A stretch of 35,816 bases of DNA from an uncultured Granulosicoccaceae bacterium (GTDB lineage: Bacteria > Pseudomonadota > Gammaproteobacteria > Granulosicoccales > Granulosicoccaceae), in assembly GCA_938045275.1 (NCBI GenBank), contig CALIMV010000227.1:1-35816 (forward strand), read 5' to 3'. The position numbers were made by a program, and so were the translations under genes. The notes under the pieces are model-generated. The model saw only the letters and a program-made list of their open reading frames with translations. It had not been told where the DNA came from and made no database searches. Below, piece after piece: positions 8,211 to 17,059 of this stretch (position 1 is its first letter; the number at the start of each line of letters is the position of its first letter).

Positions 8211-10997
8211 ATGATCAATAATTTTAAAACTGGACAGCGCTGGATAAGCGACACCGAATCTGATCTTGGCCTGGGCACCATTCTCGAAGAAGAGTTCCGA
8301 CAAGTCACTGTCGTGTTTATGGCCACTGGCGAAACACGAATCTATGCAAAAGAAACGGCACCGTTAACGCGCGTTATGTTTGCCGCCGGTGATGTTATAA
8401 CCAGCCATGACGATTGGAACATGGAAGTCAATTCGGTGGTTGACGAAGATGGCATCCTTACCTACCTGGGCGTTCGCGAGGATACCGGTGAAAAGGCCAG
8501 CTTGCCCGAATCAGATCTGAATAATTTCATGCAGTTTCGTTCACCTCGGGACAGGCTGTTTGCAGGGCTTCTCGATGGTCACAGATGGTTTGCGTTGCGG
8601 CGCCAGGTTTTCGAACACAAATACCGTTTGGCTCATTCAAGCATTCGCGGTATTGAAGGAGCACGCGTTGCGCAATTGCCGCATCAGACTTACATAGCCA
8701 TAGAAGCCACGCGGCGTTTGCACCCAAGAATTTTACTGGCCGATGAGGTTGGTCTGGGAAAAACCATTGAAGCAGGACTTATTCTGCATCGTCAGCTCAT
8801 TACACAACAAATTTCTCGCGCACTGATTCTGGTTCCGGCAGCGCTGCAACACCAGTGGCTGGTTGAAATGATTCGCAAGTTCAGCCTGCACTTCAGCATC
8901 ATGGACGGCGAACGTTATGCTGAAATGGCAGATTCTGCCCCCGACGGCAATCCGTTTCTGGGCGAACAGCTTATTTTGTGCAGCACCGATGATTTAATCG
9001 AAGATGACGTAATGGCAGATGCAGCCATTGCTGCGGGTTTTGATATGCTGATTGTTGACGAAGCCCATCATCTTAGCTGGGAGCCCGACAACATCTCCCC
9101 GGCCTACGAATTTGTTGAAACGCTCTCAGCTTCCATTCCATCCGTACTGCTTTTAACAGCAACCCCTGAACAATTAGGACAAGCCGGGCACTTTGCGCGT
9201 TTGCGTTTACTTGACCCGGCTCGATTTAACGATTTTGATCGCTATTTGCAAGATGAAAAAGAGTATGCGTGGGTGGCCAAAACGGCACAGATGCTTAACG
9301 ACGATATGGCGCTGTCAGAAGAGCAAGTCAAGAAACTCGAACAAACACTGGATACACCTTTTTCAGACACTGAAAAAACCACTCTTGGTAGCGACACTGC
9401 GCTGGCAATGAGCGATCTTGGCCTTAGTTTGATCGATCAACTGATTGATCGCCATGGCACCGGCCGACTGATGTTTCGCAATACCCGCAGTGCAATAAGC
9501 GGATTTCCAAAAAGGCAACTGCATCAGTATCAACTCGAAGATGAGCTACCCGAAACGCTGGCAATCTGGCTGGTGGAATTTCTGGCTGAACATTACCCGG
9601 AAAAAGTGTTGGTCATTTGTTCTGAGCTTGACACCGTGCTTGAGCTTGCCGAGAGTTTGCGTAAAGCAGGCGTAGCATCAGCGCAGTTCCATGAAGAGAT
9701 GTCCATTGTCGAGCGTGATCGCGCAGCAGCCTACTTTGCCGACCCTGAAGATGACTGCCGTATACTGTTGTGCTCCGAAATTGGCAGCGAAGGTCGCAAC
9801 TTCCAGTTCCTTCATCACCTGGTCACTTTCGAATTGCCGCTCACGCCAGACTTACTTGAACAACGCATTGGTCGACTCGACCGCATTGGCCAAACCGAAG
9901 ACATTCAAATTCATGTGCCTTTTGCCAAAGGTTCCTTTGACGAGCTGCTGGCCCGCTGGTATCACGAAGGTCTGAACGCATTTGAATCCATTGGCAAGGC
10001 CGGTTCAACCATCACCAGAAAGTTGGCACCACAATTACATGCAGCGGCGATGCACGTTGAACAAAGCGATGAACCCTACCCTGGTCTTGATCAATTGATT
10101 GAAGACACCGCAAAGCTTGCGCAAGAGATAAATCAGGAACTTGAAAACGGACGTGATCGCTTACTGGAACTCAATTCGAATCGGCCCGATCGTATTCAGG
10201 TAGAAATGGATGCCTTGGCCAGGGCTGAACGAGATTATCGGCTGCGAGATTTTATGTCTGCCGTTTTTGACCGATTCGGTGTTAACGTCGAAGAGCAAAC
10301 CGACAACTGGATTTTGCACCCAAGCGATAACATGCATGTGGAAAGCTTTCCCTATCTGCCCGCATCGGGTTTGACGATTACGTTTGAACGTGCAGTTGCT
10401 TTAACCCGAGAAGATTTTACGTTCATCACCTGGGATCACCCCATGGTGCACGCTGCAATGGACATGATTCTCAACGAAGGCTACGGACAGGCGGATTGTC
10501 GAGTTGTGTCGTTAGATGTTTTGCCCAAAGGCTTGGCATTTGTTGAAGCTATATTCACGATTGGCTGCACCAGTGATCATCGTCTCAATGTAGAGCGCTT
10601 TATACAGGCCAGTTTACAAACTTACTACGTTGGTATTGACAAAAAAGACTACACCGAGATTATCGAGCAAGTTGATCTGGATTCGGCATCTCAACGTTAC
10701 GATCGCAACAAACTAAAAGGCGTTGTGCAAAAACATCGCTATCTAATCGACTCTGTCATAGATCGTTCAACTGAGATAGCTGAAGAACAAATTCCTGTGT
10801 TCGTCAGCGATGCGCGTGAATTGATTGAAACTGAATTTAACGAAGAACGCACACGACTGGTGGCTTTACAACGCGTAAATCCTACCGTAAGAGATGAAGA
10901 AATAACGCAGATGGACGAACGGCGTGATGCGCTTTTAGCGGCGTTGGACAGTGCGCAGGTACGCCCCGTATCGGTTCGAGTGTTGTTCAACAATTGA
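8211..10997 (+). CDS. rapA: RNA polymerase-associated SWI/SNF-type ATPase RapA
   Basis: The 928-residue protein is close to E. coli RapA (968). RapA binds core RNA polymerase and uses ATP hydrolysis to help recycle stalled enzyme. The N-terminal beta-rich segments (1-110) begin with the GQRWISDTES motif. The helicase ATPase follows: Walker A ADEVGLGKTIEAG at about 177-189, DEAH box at 283-286, LLLTATPEQ at about 313-321, and the second lobe with SEIGSEGRNFQF and the arginine-finger motif RIGRLDRIGQ at 552-561. The RapA-specific C-terminal region completes the protein. No frameshift is seen. The gene sits 50 bp after avtA and 11 bp before xthA, probably as one transcript. No clear ribosome binding site precedes the ATG. 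Confidence 0.96.
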   Translation: MINNFKTGQRWISDTESDLGLGTILEEEFRQVTVVFMATGETRIYAKETAPLTRVMFAAGDVITSHDDWNMEVNSVVDEDGILTYLGVREDTGEKASLPESDLNNFMQFRSPRDRLFAGLLDGHRWFALRRQVFEHKYRLAHSSIRGIEGARVAQLPHQTYIAIEATRRLHPRILLADEVGLGKTIEAGLILHRQLITQQISRALILVPAALQHQWLVEMIRKFSLHFSIMDGERYAEMADSAPDGNPFLGEQLILCSTDDLIEDDVMADAAIAAGFDMLIVDEAHHLSWEPDNISPAYEFVETLSASIPSVLLLTATPEQLGQAGHFARLRLLDPARFNDFDRYLQDEKEYAWVAKTAQMLNDDMALSEEQVKKLEQTLDTPFSDTEKTTLGSDTALAMSDLGLSLIDQLIDRHGTGRLMFRNTRSAISGFPKRQLHQYQLEDELPETLAIWLVEFLAEHYPEKVLVICSELDTVLELAESLRKAGVASAQFHEEMSIVERDRAAAYFADPEDDCRILLCSEIGSEGRNFQFLHHLVTFELPLTPDLLEQRIGRLDRIGQTEDIQIHVPFAKGSFDELLARWYHEGLNAFESIGKAGSTITRKLAPQLHAAAMHVEQSDEPYPGLDQLIEDTAKLAQEINQELENGRDRLLELNSNRPDRIQVEMDALARAERDYRLRDFMSAVFDRFGVNVEEQTDNWILHPSDNMHVESFPYLPASGLTITFERAVALTREDFTFITWDHPMVHAAMDMILNEGYGQADCRVVSLDVLPKGLAFVEAIFTIGCTSDHRLNVERFIQASLQTYYVGIDKKDYTEIIEQVDLDSASQRYDRNKLKGVVQKHRYLIDSVIDRSTEIAEEQIPVFVSDARELIETEFNEERTRLVALQRVNPTVRDEEITQMDERRDALLAALDSAQVRPVSVRVLFNN

Positions 10998-11008
10998 AGG
11001 TTTGATCA

Positions 11009-11824
11009 ATGAAAATAGTTTCGTTCAATACCAACAGTATTCGTCTGCGATTACACCAACTAGAAGCACTGCGTGATACCCACGCACCAGACATTATCGG
11101 TATTCAAGAAACCAAGGTTACCGACGAGGCTTTCCCGGTTGATGAATTAAAAGCCTTGGGCTACGAGTCTGTATTCTTTGGTCAGAAGACACACTACGGT
11201 GTTGCCATGCTGTCTAAAACGCCAATGAAAAATGTTCAGTATGGCTTCAAATCCGATGCCGAAGATGCGCAGCGACGACTCATCACAGCCACAGTAACAT
11301 CGAGTAAGGGCAACGATGTAACCGTTATCAATGGTTATTTTCCTCAAGGTGAAAATCGAAAACACGAAGTCAAATTCCCGGCCAAGGAAAAGTTCTATCA
11401 AGATTTGCAAACAAAACTTGAAACCGAACACAGTGCCGATGAACATTTAGCCGTTATTGGCGACTTCAATGTTGCACCGGTTGACAACGACATCGGCATT
11501 GGTGCCGACAACATCAAACGTTGGCTGCGCTCAGGTGCTACCTGTTTTTTACCAGAAGAGCGCGAGTGGCTACAGCGATTGATGGATTGGGGTCTGGACG
11601 ACAGCTACCGAGTTAAGTACCCGGACGTTGATGATTTGTATAGCTGGTTTGACTACCGCAGCAAAGGATTTGATCGCACCCCAAAACGGGGTATCCGAAT
11701 CGATCATGTACTAACGACATCTGTTATGACCAAATCGCTAATCGATTCAGGTATTGACTACGATATTCGCGCCATGGAAAAACCATCGGATCATTGCCCG
11801 GCCTGGTCTGAGTTCGACGTTTGA
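11009..11824 (+). CDS. xthA: exodeoxyribonuclease III / AP endonuclease
   Basis: The 271-residue enzyme removes 3' blocks and cuts at abasic sites in base excision repair. All catalytic elements of E. coli ExoIII (268 residues) are visible: IQETK with metal-binding Glu34, NGYFPQG with Tyr110, GDFNVAP with Asp152 and Asn154, RIDHVL with Asp232, and the closing KPSDHCP with Asp261-His262. The chosen ATG has an AAGG ribosome binding site and lies 11 bp after the rapA stop, consistent with cotranscription. It converges with the next gene: only three bases separate the two stop codons, and no terminator hairpin is evident between them. Confidence 0.97.
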   Translation: MKIVSFNTNSIRLRLHQLEALRDTHAPDIIGIQETKVTDEAFPVDELKALGYESVFFGQKTHYGVAMLSKTPMKNVQYGFKSDAEDAQRRLITATVTSSKGNDVTVINGYFPQGENRKHEVKFPAKEKFYQDLQTKLETEHSADEHLAVIGDFNVAPVDNDIGIGADNIKRWLRSGATCFLPEEREWLQRLMDWGLDDSYRVKYPDVDDLYSWFDYRSKGFDRTPKRGIRIDHVLTTSVMTKSLIDSGIDYDIRAMEKPSDHCPAWSEFDV

Positions 11825-11827
11825 CTC

Positions 11828-14203
11828 TCAGTCAGGCACTGCTTGAAGTTGCCGCGTACGGCGAGCAGCTTTGCGCAATAACAACATAAATGCAGCGAAT
11901 ACCAACATACCTAATGTAGGGTCATTGGCCGATGTAACCGAACAACCAAGTGCATTCTTGCCACCACCCGAAGTTGATGCACTGCCAGTAGCGCCAGATT
12001 GTGAAGTTCCGTCTCCAGCAGCCCCTGCAGTTAGTCCACCGGTATTTTCAGCGCTGCCGTTGCCAGCATCGTCAATCGCACCTGCAGTAACTGTTCCACT
12101 GGCAGTGCCATCGGCGTTTCCATTGATGCCAGTGTCGGCGCCGTCGGTTACTCCGGCGCTGGCGGATGCACGATTACCAACAAAGAACCTGCCCGCATCG
12201 CTGTACTTCAAGTTCCAGGATGCATAGTCCTCTGAATAAAATTCAACGCCTATTGTGTGCTCACCTATACCCGCTGCTTGTGGCCAACGAAACGAGATTG
12301 TCATGGTCTCACCAGCAGGAACCAAAAATACTTCTTCAAGTTCCAGGTGGGCAACCTGCAAGCCGTCGGGGTTATAAATATTGGCAAGTATTCTGAACCG
12401 ATCGTTACCCAGATCGTTTCTAACAAGCACATCGAATTCAACAGGAGAACTAATTTCGTGATTATCATCCGAAAAAATGATGTCCTGAACAGACGGTACT
12501 ATGGGTGTAACAAAATTCGGGTCGGGTACTTCAACAAACTGAAAGGTTGAGCGACTTACATTAGTACCAGCAGTTCTGACAGTTAGCGTCACTTTGTACT
12601 TGCCAAACTTTTCGTACTGGTGCTCTACCAGCGCTTTATTACCTGCGGTTGTGCCATCGCCAAAATCCCAACTGTAAACAAGATTTGCACCGGCAGGATG
12701 ATAAGAAGTAGACGCGTTTATGGTGAATATTGAAGGGTCAACCGGATCGGCAACGCTGAAAAAGCCTGGCACCGGCAATAACGGCGTTGAGCCGTCATCG
12801 TCATAACCAATACAACGAATTTCTGATACCGGTATGCCATCGACAATACCCGTTTCATAAGCCACATAACAGACTCGTCCATTTCTGTCCGTCATTAGAT
12901 CGGTCGCTTTTCCTGCTCCTGATAAAATGAGCGTAGACGATGGATTACCGACCGTATTTTCATTAAAACTGACCATTTCAATGGTGTCGAAAACATAGTC
13001 ACCAAAAACACAGCTGCCTTTAAAACTCTCCGGGTACTCATCGGCAGTGGGACGTGCACAACCTATAACAGCACCGGCAGGAATTTTGTTGCCATCGACA
13101 ACGATATCCACGTGGGCGTAGGTGTAGTCAGGCAGATTGTAGGTTCCAGGTTCCAACGGGCAACGTGCCAACACGTCGCCGTCTCGTCTTAACACTGTAT
13201 TCTCGTAGCCGTTGGCCACAGGACCGTTTTCAATACAGGGCCAACCTGCGTTGTCACCTGGATTGATACAGTAAATACCTTCTTTTGAATACCACCCAAC
13301 ATTACCCACGCAAAACTTTCCAGTTGCCGGGTCAAACGATCCGCTTTTCGGATTACGCATGCCCTTGGCAAAAACTTTTGATGCGTTATCCCATTTATTT
13401 CCAGTAAAAAATGGATTGTCTGCCGGACCCGATCCATCAGGATTTACGCGCAATATTTTGCCTGACAGGTGGTTGTTAATCTGCGCGTACAGCGCGTGAG
13501 GTTCGGGTTTGAAATAGCCTGCACCATCACCGGTACCAATGTAGATTTTCCCATCTGGACCGTACTGCACAAACGTAAACGAGTGAGCAGCAAAATCAAC
13601 CGCACCACAATCAGCACCAAGTGGTCGCATGTTGCAAGACGGGAATTGTTCGGTGGCCTTGAGCTTACCGATGATAACGTCTTCTTCAGTAGGCGCATCG
13701 GCAAAATACGAACGCGTTCCATCTGCGTCCACTTCCTCTCGTACAGTCAAGCGTGCAACACGGGCGTATTTTGGTTGCCCCTCATCAATTGGCGTAACGC
13801 CTGCATAATGTGTGTACGTAATAAGAATTTCTTTGACATCCGGAAATTGCGGATGCACGGCAATGCCACCCATACCGCTATCGATATAATCTGAAACCTG
13901 GTCGCTCATATCAAGCACGGCAATCGGCTGTGTGACGCCGTCGACAATAACGCGCACCCTGCCCGGTTTCTCCACAGCAAAAATCACGTCAACATTTTTA
14001 GCGAAAGCGAACGCTGATACCTTGGTAAGACCCACAAATTGCCTGTCTATGTACGGCTGTTCCAGATTGGCCACATCATTCACTGTGGACCCAATGGTTT
14101 CAATGTAAAAACCGGGTGTTTCGATCTTCGGAGCTGCGTTGGATACTGACATGTAAAGCAGAGTCATACAGGCGGTTGCCAGGACTTTGGAACTAAGGGT
14201 CAT
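11828..14203 (-). CDS. secreted PQQ-type sugar dehydrogenase-like protein with PKD domain and C-terminal sorting tag
   Basis: The 791-residue exported protein has a signal peptide (1-23, cleavage near SNA-AP). A six-bladed-propeller glucose/sorbosone dehydrogenase-like region follows (about 50-465), with GMGGIAVHPQF, FVQYGPDGKIYIGTGDG and AKGMRNPKSGSFDP. A PKD domain (about 474-560) has the signature YSWDFGDGTT, and a further beta-sandwich-like segment covers about 565-675. A low-complexity Gly/Ala/Thr/Ser linker spans 680-750. The end is a small cassette: GC pair, DPTL, hydrophobic helix (about 764-776), then RKAARRTR. This layout resembles GlyGly-, JDVT- and MYXO-type C-terminal sorting domains. 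Oxidation of an extracellular sugar is inferred from the family. Paired cysteines suggest disulfides. Confidence 0.85.
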   Translation of the reverse strand: MTLSSKVLATACMTLLYMSVSNAAPKIETPGFYIETIGSTVNDVANLEQPYIDRQFVGLTKVSAFAFAKNVDVIFAVEKPGRVRVIVDGVTQPIAVLDMSDQVSDYIDSGMGGIAVHPQFPDVKEILITYTHYAGVTPIDEGQPKYARVARLTVREEVDADGTRSYFADAPTEEDVIIGKLKATEQFPSCNMRPLGADCGAVDFAAHSFTFVQYGPDGKIYIGTGDGAGYFKPEPHALYAQINNHLSGKILRVNPDGSGPADNPFFTGNKWDNASKVFAKGMRNPKSGSFDPATGKFCVGNVGWYSKEGIYCINPGDNAGWPCIENGPVANGYENTVLRRDGDVLARCPLEPGTYNLPDYTYAHVDIVVDGNKIPAGAVIGCARPTADEYPESFKGSCVFGDYVFDTIEMVSFNENTVGNPSSTLILSGAGKATDLMTDRNGRVCYVAYETGIVDGIPVSEIRCIGYDDDGSTPLLPVPGFFSVADPVDPSIFTINASTSYHPAGANLVYSWDFGDGTTAGNKALVEHQYEKFGKYKVTLTVRTAGTNVSRSTFQFVEVPDPNFVTPIVPSVQDIIFSDDNHEISSPVEFDVLVRNDLGNDRFRILANIYNPDGLQVAHLELEEVFLVPAGETMTISFRWPQAAGIGEHTIGVEFYSEDYASWNLKYSDAGRFFVGNRASASAGVTDGADTGINGNADGTASGTVTAGAIDDAGNGSAENTGGLTAGAAGDGTSQSGATGSASTSGGGKNALGCSVTSANDPTLGMLVFAAFMLLLRKAARRTRQLQAVPD

Positions 14204-14635
14204 CGGGTCTATCTCTGGTGTTTAGGCACTGATTCAACAGTTTTTTTTTGGATATTAGTATCGTAGAACAGTTCGACAAAACTTGTGGGGTTCGAGACCG
14301 CAGATGACTGAATTTCGACGGTAAAAGCACAATATTTCTAAATATTTCACAATTTGTCAATATTTTTGAACCCGATCAATATTTTCTTCACCATCCTAGC
14401 CGTTATTACTAATTACACAGTAGTTTACTTTTCCCACACGCAATAAAAGTCCGGCAACTTTTCAGCCCTATTTCATCTGGGAATGCGAAAATGGGTTGGA
14501 GTAGCAGTCTCGATTTTCATTTTGCTGCACCGTAACTAAACTGTATTAATGGATTGGAAAATGTTGACTTTGGCCAATGAAGTGAGGGTTCCAAGCCTCA
14601 CGTCCAAAAGTAACAATAACAAGAGGAAAACGGCA
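14204..14635. promoter_or_regulatory. AT-rich divergent control region with repeated CAATATTT boxes
   Basis: This gene-free region separates the PKD sugar dehydrogenase from the GH16 gene and should carry both promoters. Its centre is markedly AT-rich. The octamer CAATATTT occurs exactly at 14330-14337, 14358-14365 and 14377-14384, with a one-base variant AAATATTT at 14340-14347. The spacings are 10, 18 and 19 bp, close to whole helical turns for the later pairs. A direct-repeat regulator binding site is possible. No assignable -10/-35 pair stands out. A nine-T run at 14242-14250 has no stem and is not a terminator. Confidence 0.35.
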
Positions 14636-16930
14636 TTGAACAAGCAACATGTTGCTCTATTAATCCGAAATTTTGTCATTCTGGTTACTTTCGCAGTCTT
14701 GCCATCTTTGGCCCACGCTCTGGAAGCGCCTCGCGATACCAGAGGAACCCTCATCACTTCAGATGTAATCAAGTGGGAATGGAACGGCGTCAACGGAGCA
14801 ACTCGCTATCAAGTCAACGTCAACGGATCTTTCGTCTCAATGACGAACGATAAGCATTTCTACAGTCGTAATCTCTCACCCGGTAACTACACATTCAACG
14901 TTCAGGCGGTCAACAACGAAGGTCGGTATTCCTCTCCGTCAGCAACATCCGCAGCGCTTACCGTGGGTGGCTCATCTGGTGACTCATCACAGAGCAATTC
15001 TAATTTGCCCGCCCCCAGAGACCCAAGAGGGACTGTGGTTCGTGCTGGCGAATCTAAATGGGAATGGGCACGGGTCGAAGGCGCCGGACAATACGAAGTG
15101 TTTGTTAACAACAACCCCGTCGGACTCACTACCGATTTATACGTGTACACACCTGGCTTAAGCGCTGGCGAACACACAATGAAAGTACGGGCTGTGGACA
15201 ACAATGGCGGTCGATCTGCCGACTCGGCGATCGCAAGAGTTACCATCGCTGGCGGCTCTGGTAGCAGCAATAACACAAGTAGCAACGCCTCAAGCGGCAA
15301 TGCGACCAGTCGCTCCAGTGACAATACCGGTTCCAACAATCTGGCAGCGCCAAGAGACCCAAGAGGTACTCGAGTACGCCCGGGTGAAATCAAATGGGAA
15401 TGGGCTCAGGTTTCTGGCGCCAGCGGTTATGAAGTTACCGTTAATGGCACCACTTACAACGCTTCACCACTGTTTCTGTATACGAAAAATCTGCCGATTG
15501 GTGAACACACCATGACCGTAAAAGCGCTCACCAGCGATGGACGAACGTCTCCTGCCTCCAACCAGGCCAAGGCGTCAACCTGGGAGAACGGACCTGGTGG
15601 CCCCATCGTTAATAATCAAAGTCAGAGTCAAAGTACCCAGAGCACTCAAAGTACGCAAAGCAACGAATCTGCTGACGTAGCTGTTAACACCCCTACCAAT
15701 GTTAGAGGAACGCAAATCAGCGATATAGAAATCAAATGGGAATGGCAGGAAGTGCCTGGTGCAACTGGCTATCAGCCTTATCTTAACGGATCGGCTGCAA
15801 ATATTACTCAAGACGGGCATCTGTACACAGGTAACTTGCCCAGTGGTGATCACTCGTTCAGTGTGGCAGCCGTAGATGCACAAGGTCGGCACACAGCCCA
15901 ATCTGTCAGTGCTGTTGTTACACTCAATGGCAACTTTTCCGATACCAGCAGCGGCGTTGCACCGCCTCCGCCAGCTAACGACAATGGTTTGATCGACCCA
16001 GCATCTTGGAACTACAGTGAAGTCAGCCAGAAGCCGGGCTACGAACTGGTGTTCAGTGATGAGTTCAACAGCAACGCACTAAACCGGAATCGTTGGAACA
16101 CCCAATTACGTTGGGACGGTTCGTACAACGGCGAACGGTACGAATACCGCTTAATTAATGGCGAGTCGCAGTTCTATGTAAACACCTATTCTGAAGATCC
16201 GGCACATTTGGACAAGGTTGCTTCGGTGTATAACCCGTTTGAATTCGATGGCAATCGACTGGCTATTCGCGCTATAAAAAATCCGCTAAAAAATCGCGAT
16301 ACGAAGCGACTGTACGGACCACTGGACGATATCTACCAACAACAACCCTTTCTGTCTGGCGCAATCTCCACGTACGATAAATTTAGCCAGAAGTACGGTT
16401 ACTACGAAGCACGAATTAAGATTCCATCGCATGAGGGCACTTTTCCAGCTTTCTGGTTACACCATCAAAGACGCGAATGGGAAGGTACGAATAAAACCGA
16501 AATCGACATTATGGAAAACCTTGGACACAGGACTGACTATGTGTACACCGCCGGGCATTACTACACCGGTGTCAGTGAAACCCATGGTGGTACAGCACAT
16601 GCGATTAAGCCATCTCCGCAAGGGCAAATTCATACGGGCACGTATTACAGCGACGACTATCACGTCTATGCCGCGGAATGGAGCCCTGGTGTAATTCGCT
16701 ATATGATCGATGGCCAACAAGTCAGTGAAATCAGAAACGGCGCATTCGACCACGAACCGTTGTATATGATCTTTAACCTGGCCGTTGGTGGCATCTGGTT
16801 TAATATGCCAACAAACGCAGGCGGCTCGGGTCGCTCATCAGACAATCGTTTCCCAACTCAGCAAGATATCGATACATGGGGAAATCCTGCTCTTGAAATT
16901 GACTGGGTTCGGGTTTACAAAGCTCAGTAG
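14636..16930 (+). CDS. secreted GH16 family beta-glucanase with four N-terminal repeats
   Basis: An exported glycoside hydrolase. The catalytic GH16 domain occupies the last 300 residues and has the family active-site motif EIDIMENLGH (nucleophile Glu, assisting Asp, acid/base Glu), plus HVYAAEWSPG and a closing EIDWVRVYKAQ. Before it are four FN3-like modules of about 80 residues, each with PR(D)xRGT, KWEW, GAxxYxVxVNG and a final Tyr-rich strand, joined by Ser/Asn/Gln/Thr linkers. The frame is open from an ATG at 14549, but I prefer TTG at 14636: AAGAGG lies at good distance before it, and it leaves a normal signal peptide ending SLAHA. The ATG form has a 30-residue polar extension and no ribosome binding site. 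Activity on laminarin-type or related beta-glucans is inferred; the exact substrate cannot be assigned. Confidence 0.9.
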   Translation: MNKQHVALLIRNFVILVTFAVLPSLAHALEAPRDTRGTLITSDVIKWEWNGVNGATRYQVNVNGSFVSMTNDKHFYSRNLSPGNYTFNVQAVNNEGRYSSPSATSAALTVGGSSGDSSQSNSNLPAPRDPRGTVVRAGESKWEWARVEGAGQYEVFVNNNPVGLTTDLYVYTPGLSAGEHTMKVRAVDNNGGRSADSAIARVTIAGGSGSSNNTSSNASSGNATSRSSDNTGSNNLAAPRDPRGTRVRPGEIKWEWAQVSGASGYEVTVNGTTYNASPLFLYTKNLPIGEHTMTVKALTSDGRTSPASNQAKASTWENGPGGPIVNNQSQSQSTQSTQSTQSNESADVAVNTPTNVRGTQISDIEIKWEWQEVPGATGYQPYLNGSAANITQDGHLYTGNLPSGDHSFSVAAVDAQGRHTAQSVSAVVTLNGNFSDTSSGVAPPPPANDNGLIDPASWNYSEVSQKPGYELVFSDEFNSNALNRNRWNTQLRWDGSYNGERYEYRLINGESQFYVNTYSEDPAHLDKVASVYNPFEFDGNRLAIRAIKNPLKNRDTKRLYGPLDDIYQQQPFLSGAISTYDKFSQKYGYYEARIKIPSHEGTFPAFWLHHQRREWEGTNKTEIDIMENLGHRTDYVYTAGHYYTGVSETHGGTAHAIKPSPQGQIHTGTYYSDDYHVYAAEWSPGVIRYMIDGQQVSEIRNGAFDHEPLYMIFNLAVGGIWFNMPTNAGGSGRSSDNRFPTQQDIDTWGNPALEIDWVRVYKAQ

Positions 16931-16953
16931 ATCTGAGAATAAATTAAGACTCG

Positions 16954-16999
16954 AAAAGGGGTCGGTGGGATTACTTAAATCCTTCCGGCCCTTTTTTTT
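16954..16999 (+). terminator. rho-independent terminator of the GH16 gene
   Basis: AAAAGGG (16954-16960) pairs with CCCTTTT (16989-16995). Inner pairing comes from GTCGG with CCGGC-type bases and from GGATT with AATCC around a small loop. Eight T residues follow (16992-16999). It lies 24 bp after the GH16 stop. Confidence 0.85.
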
Positions 17000-17059
17000 G
17001 GTTGTCGACAAAACGTCATTGTCTCAATCGCTTGATGGTGTCTGTATCACCTCTACACG

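Noticed and set aside
11800-11850. Terminator between the convergent xthA and PKD dehydrogenase genes
   Set aside because: Only a five-pair TGACT/AGTCA repeat with no T-run is present, which is too weak to call.
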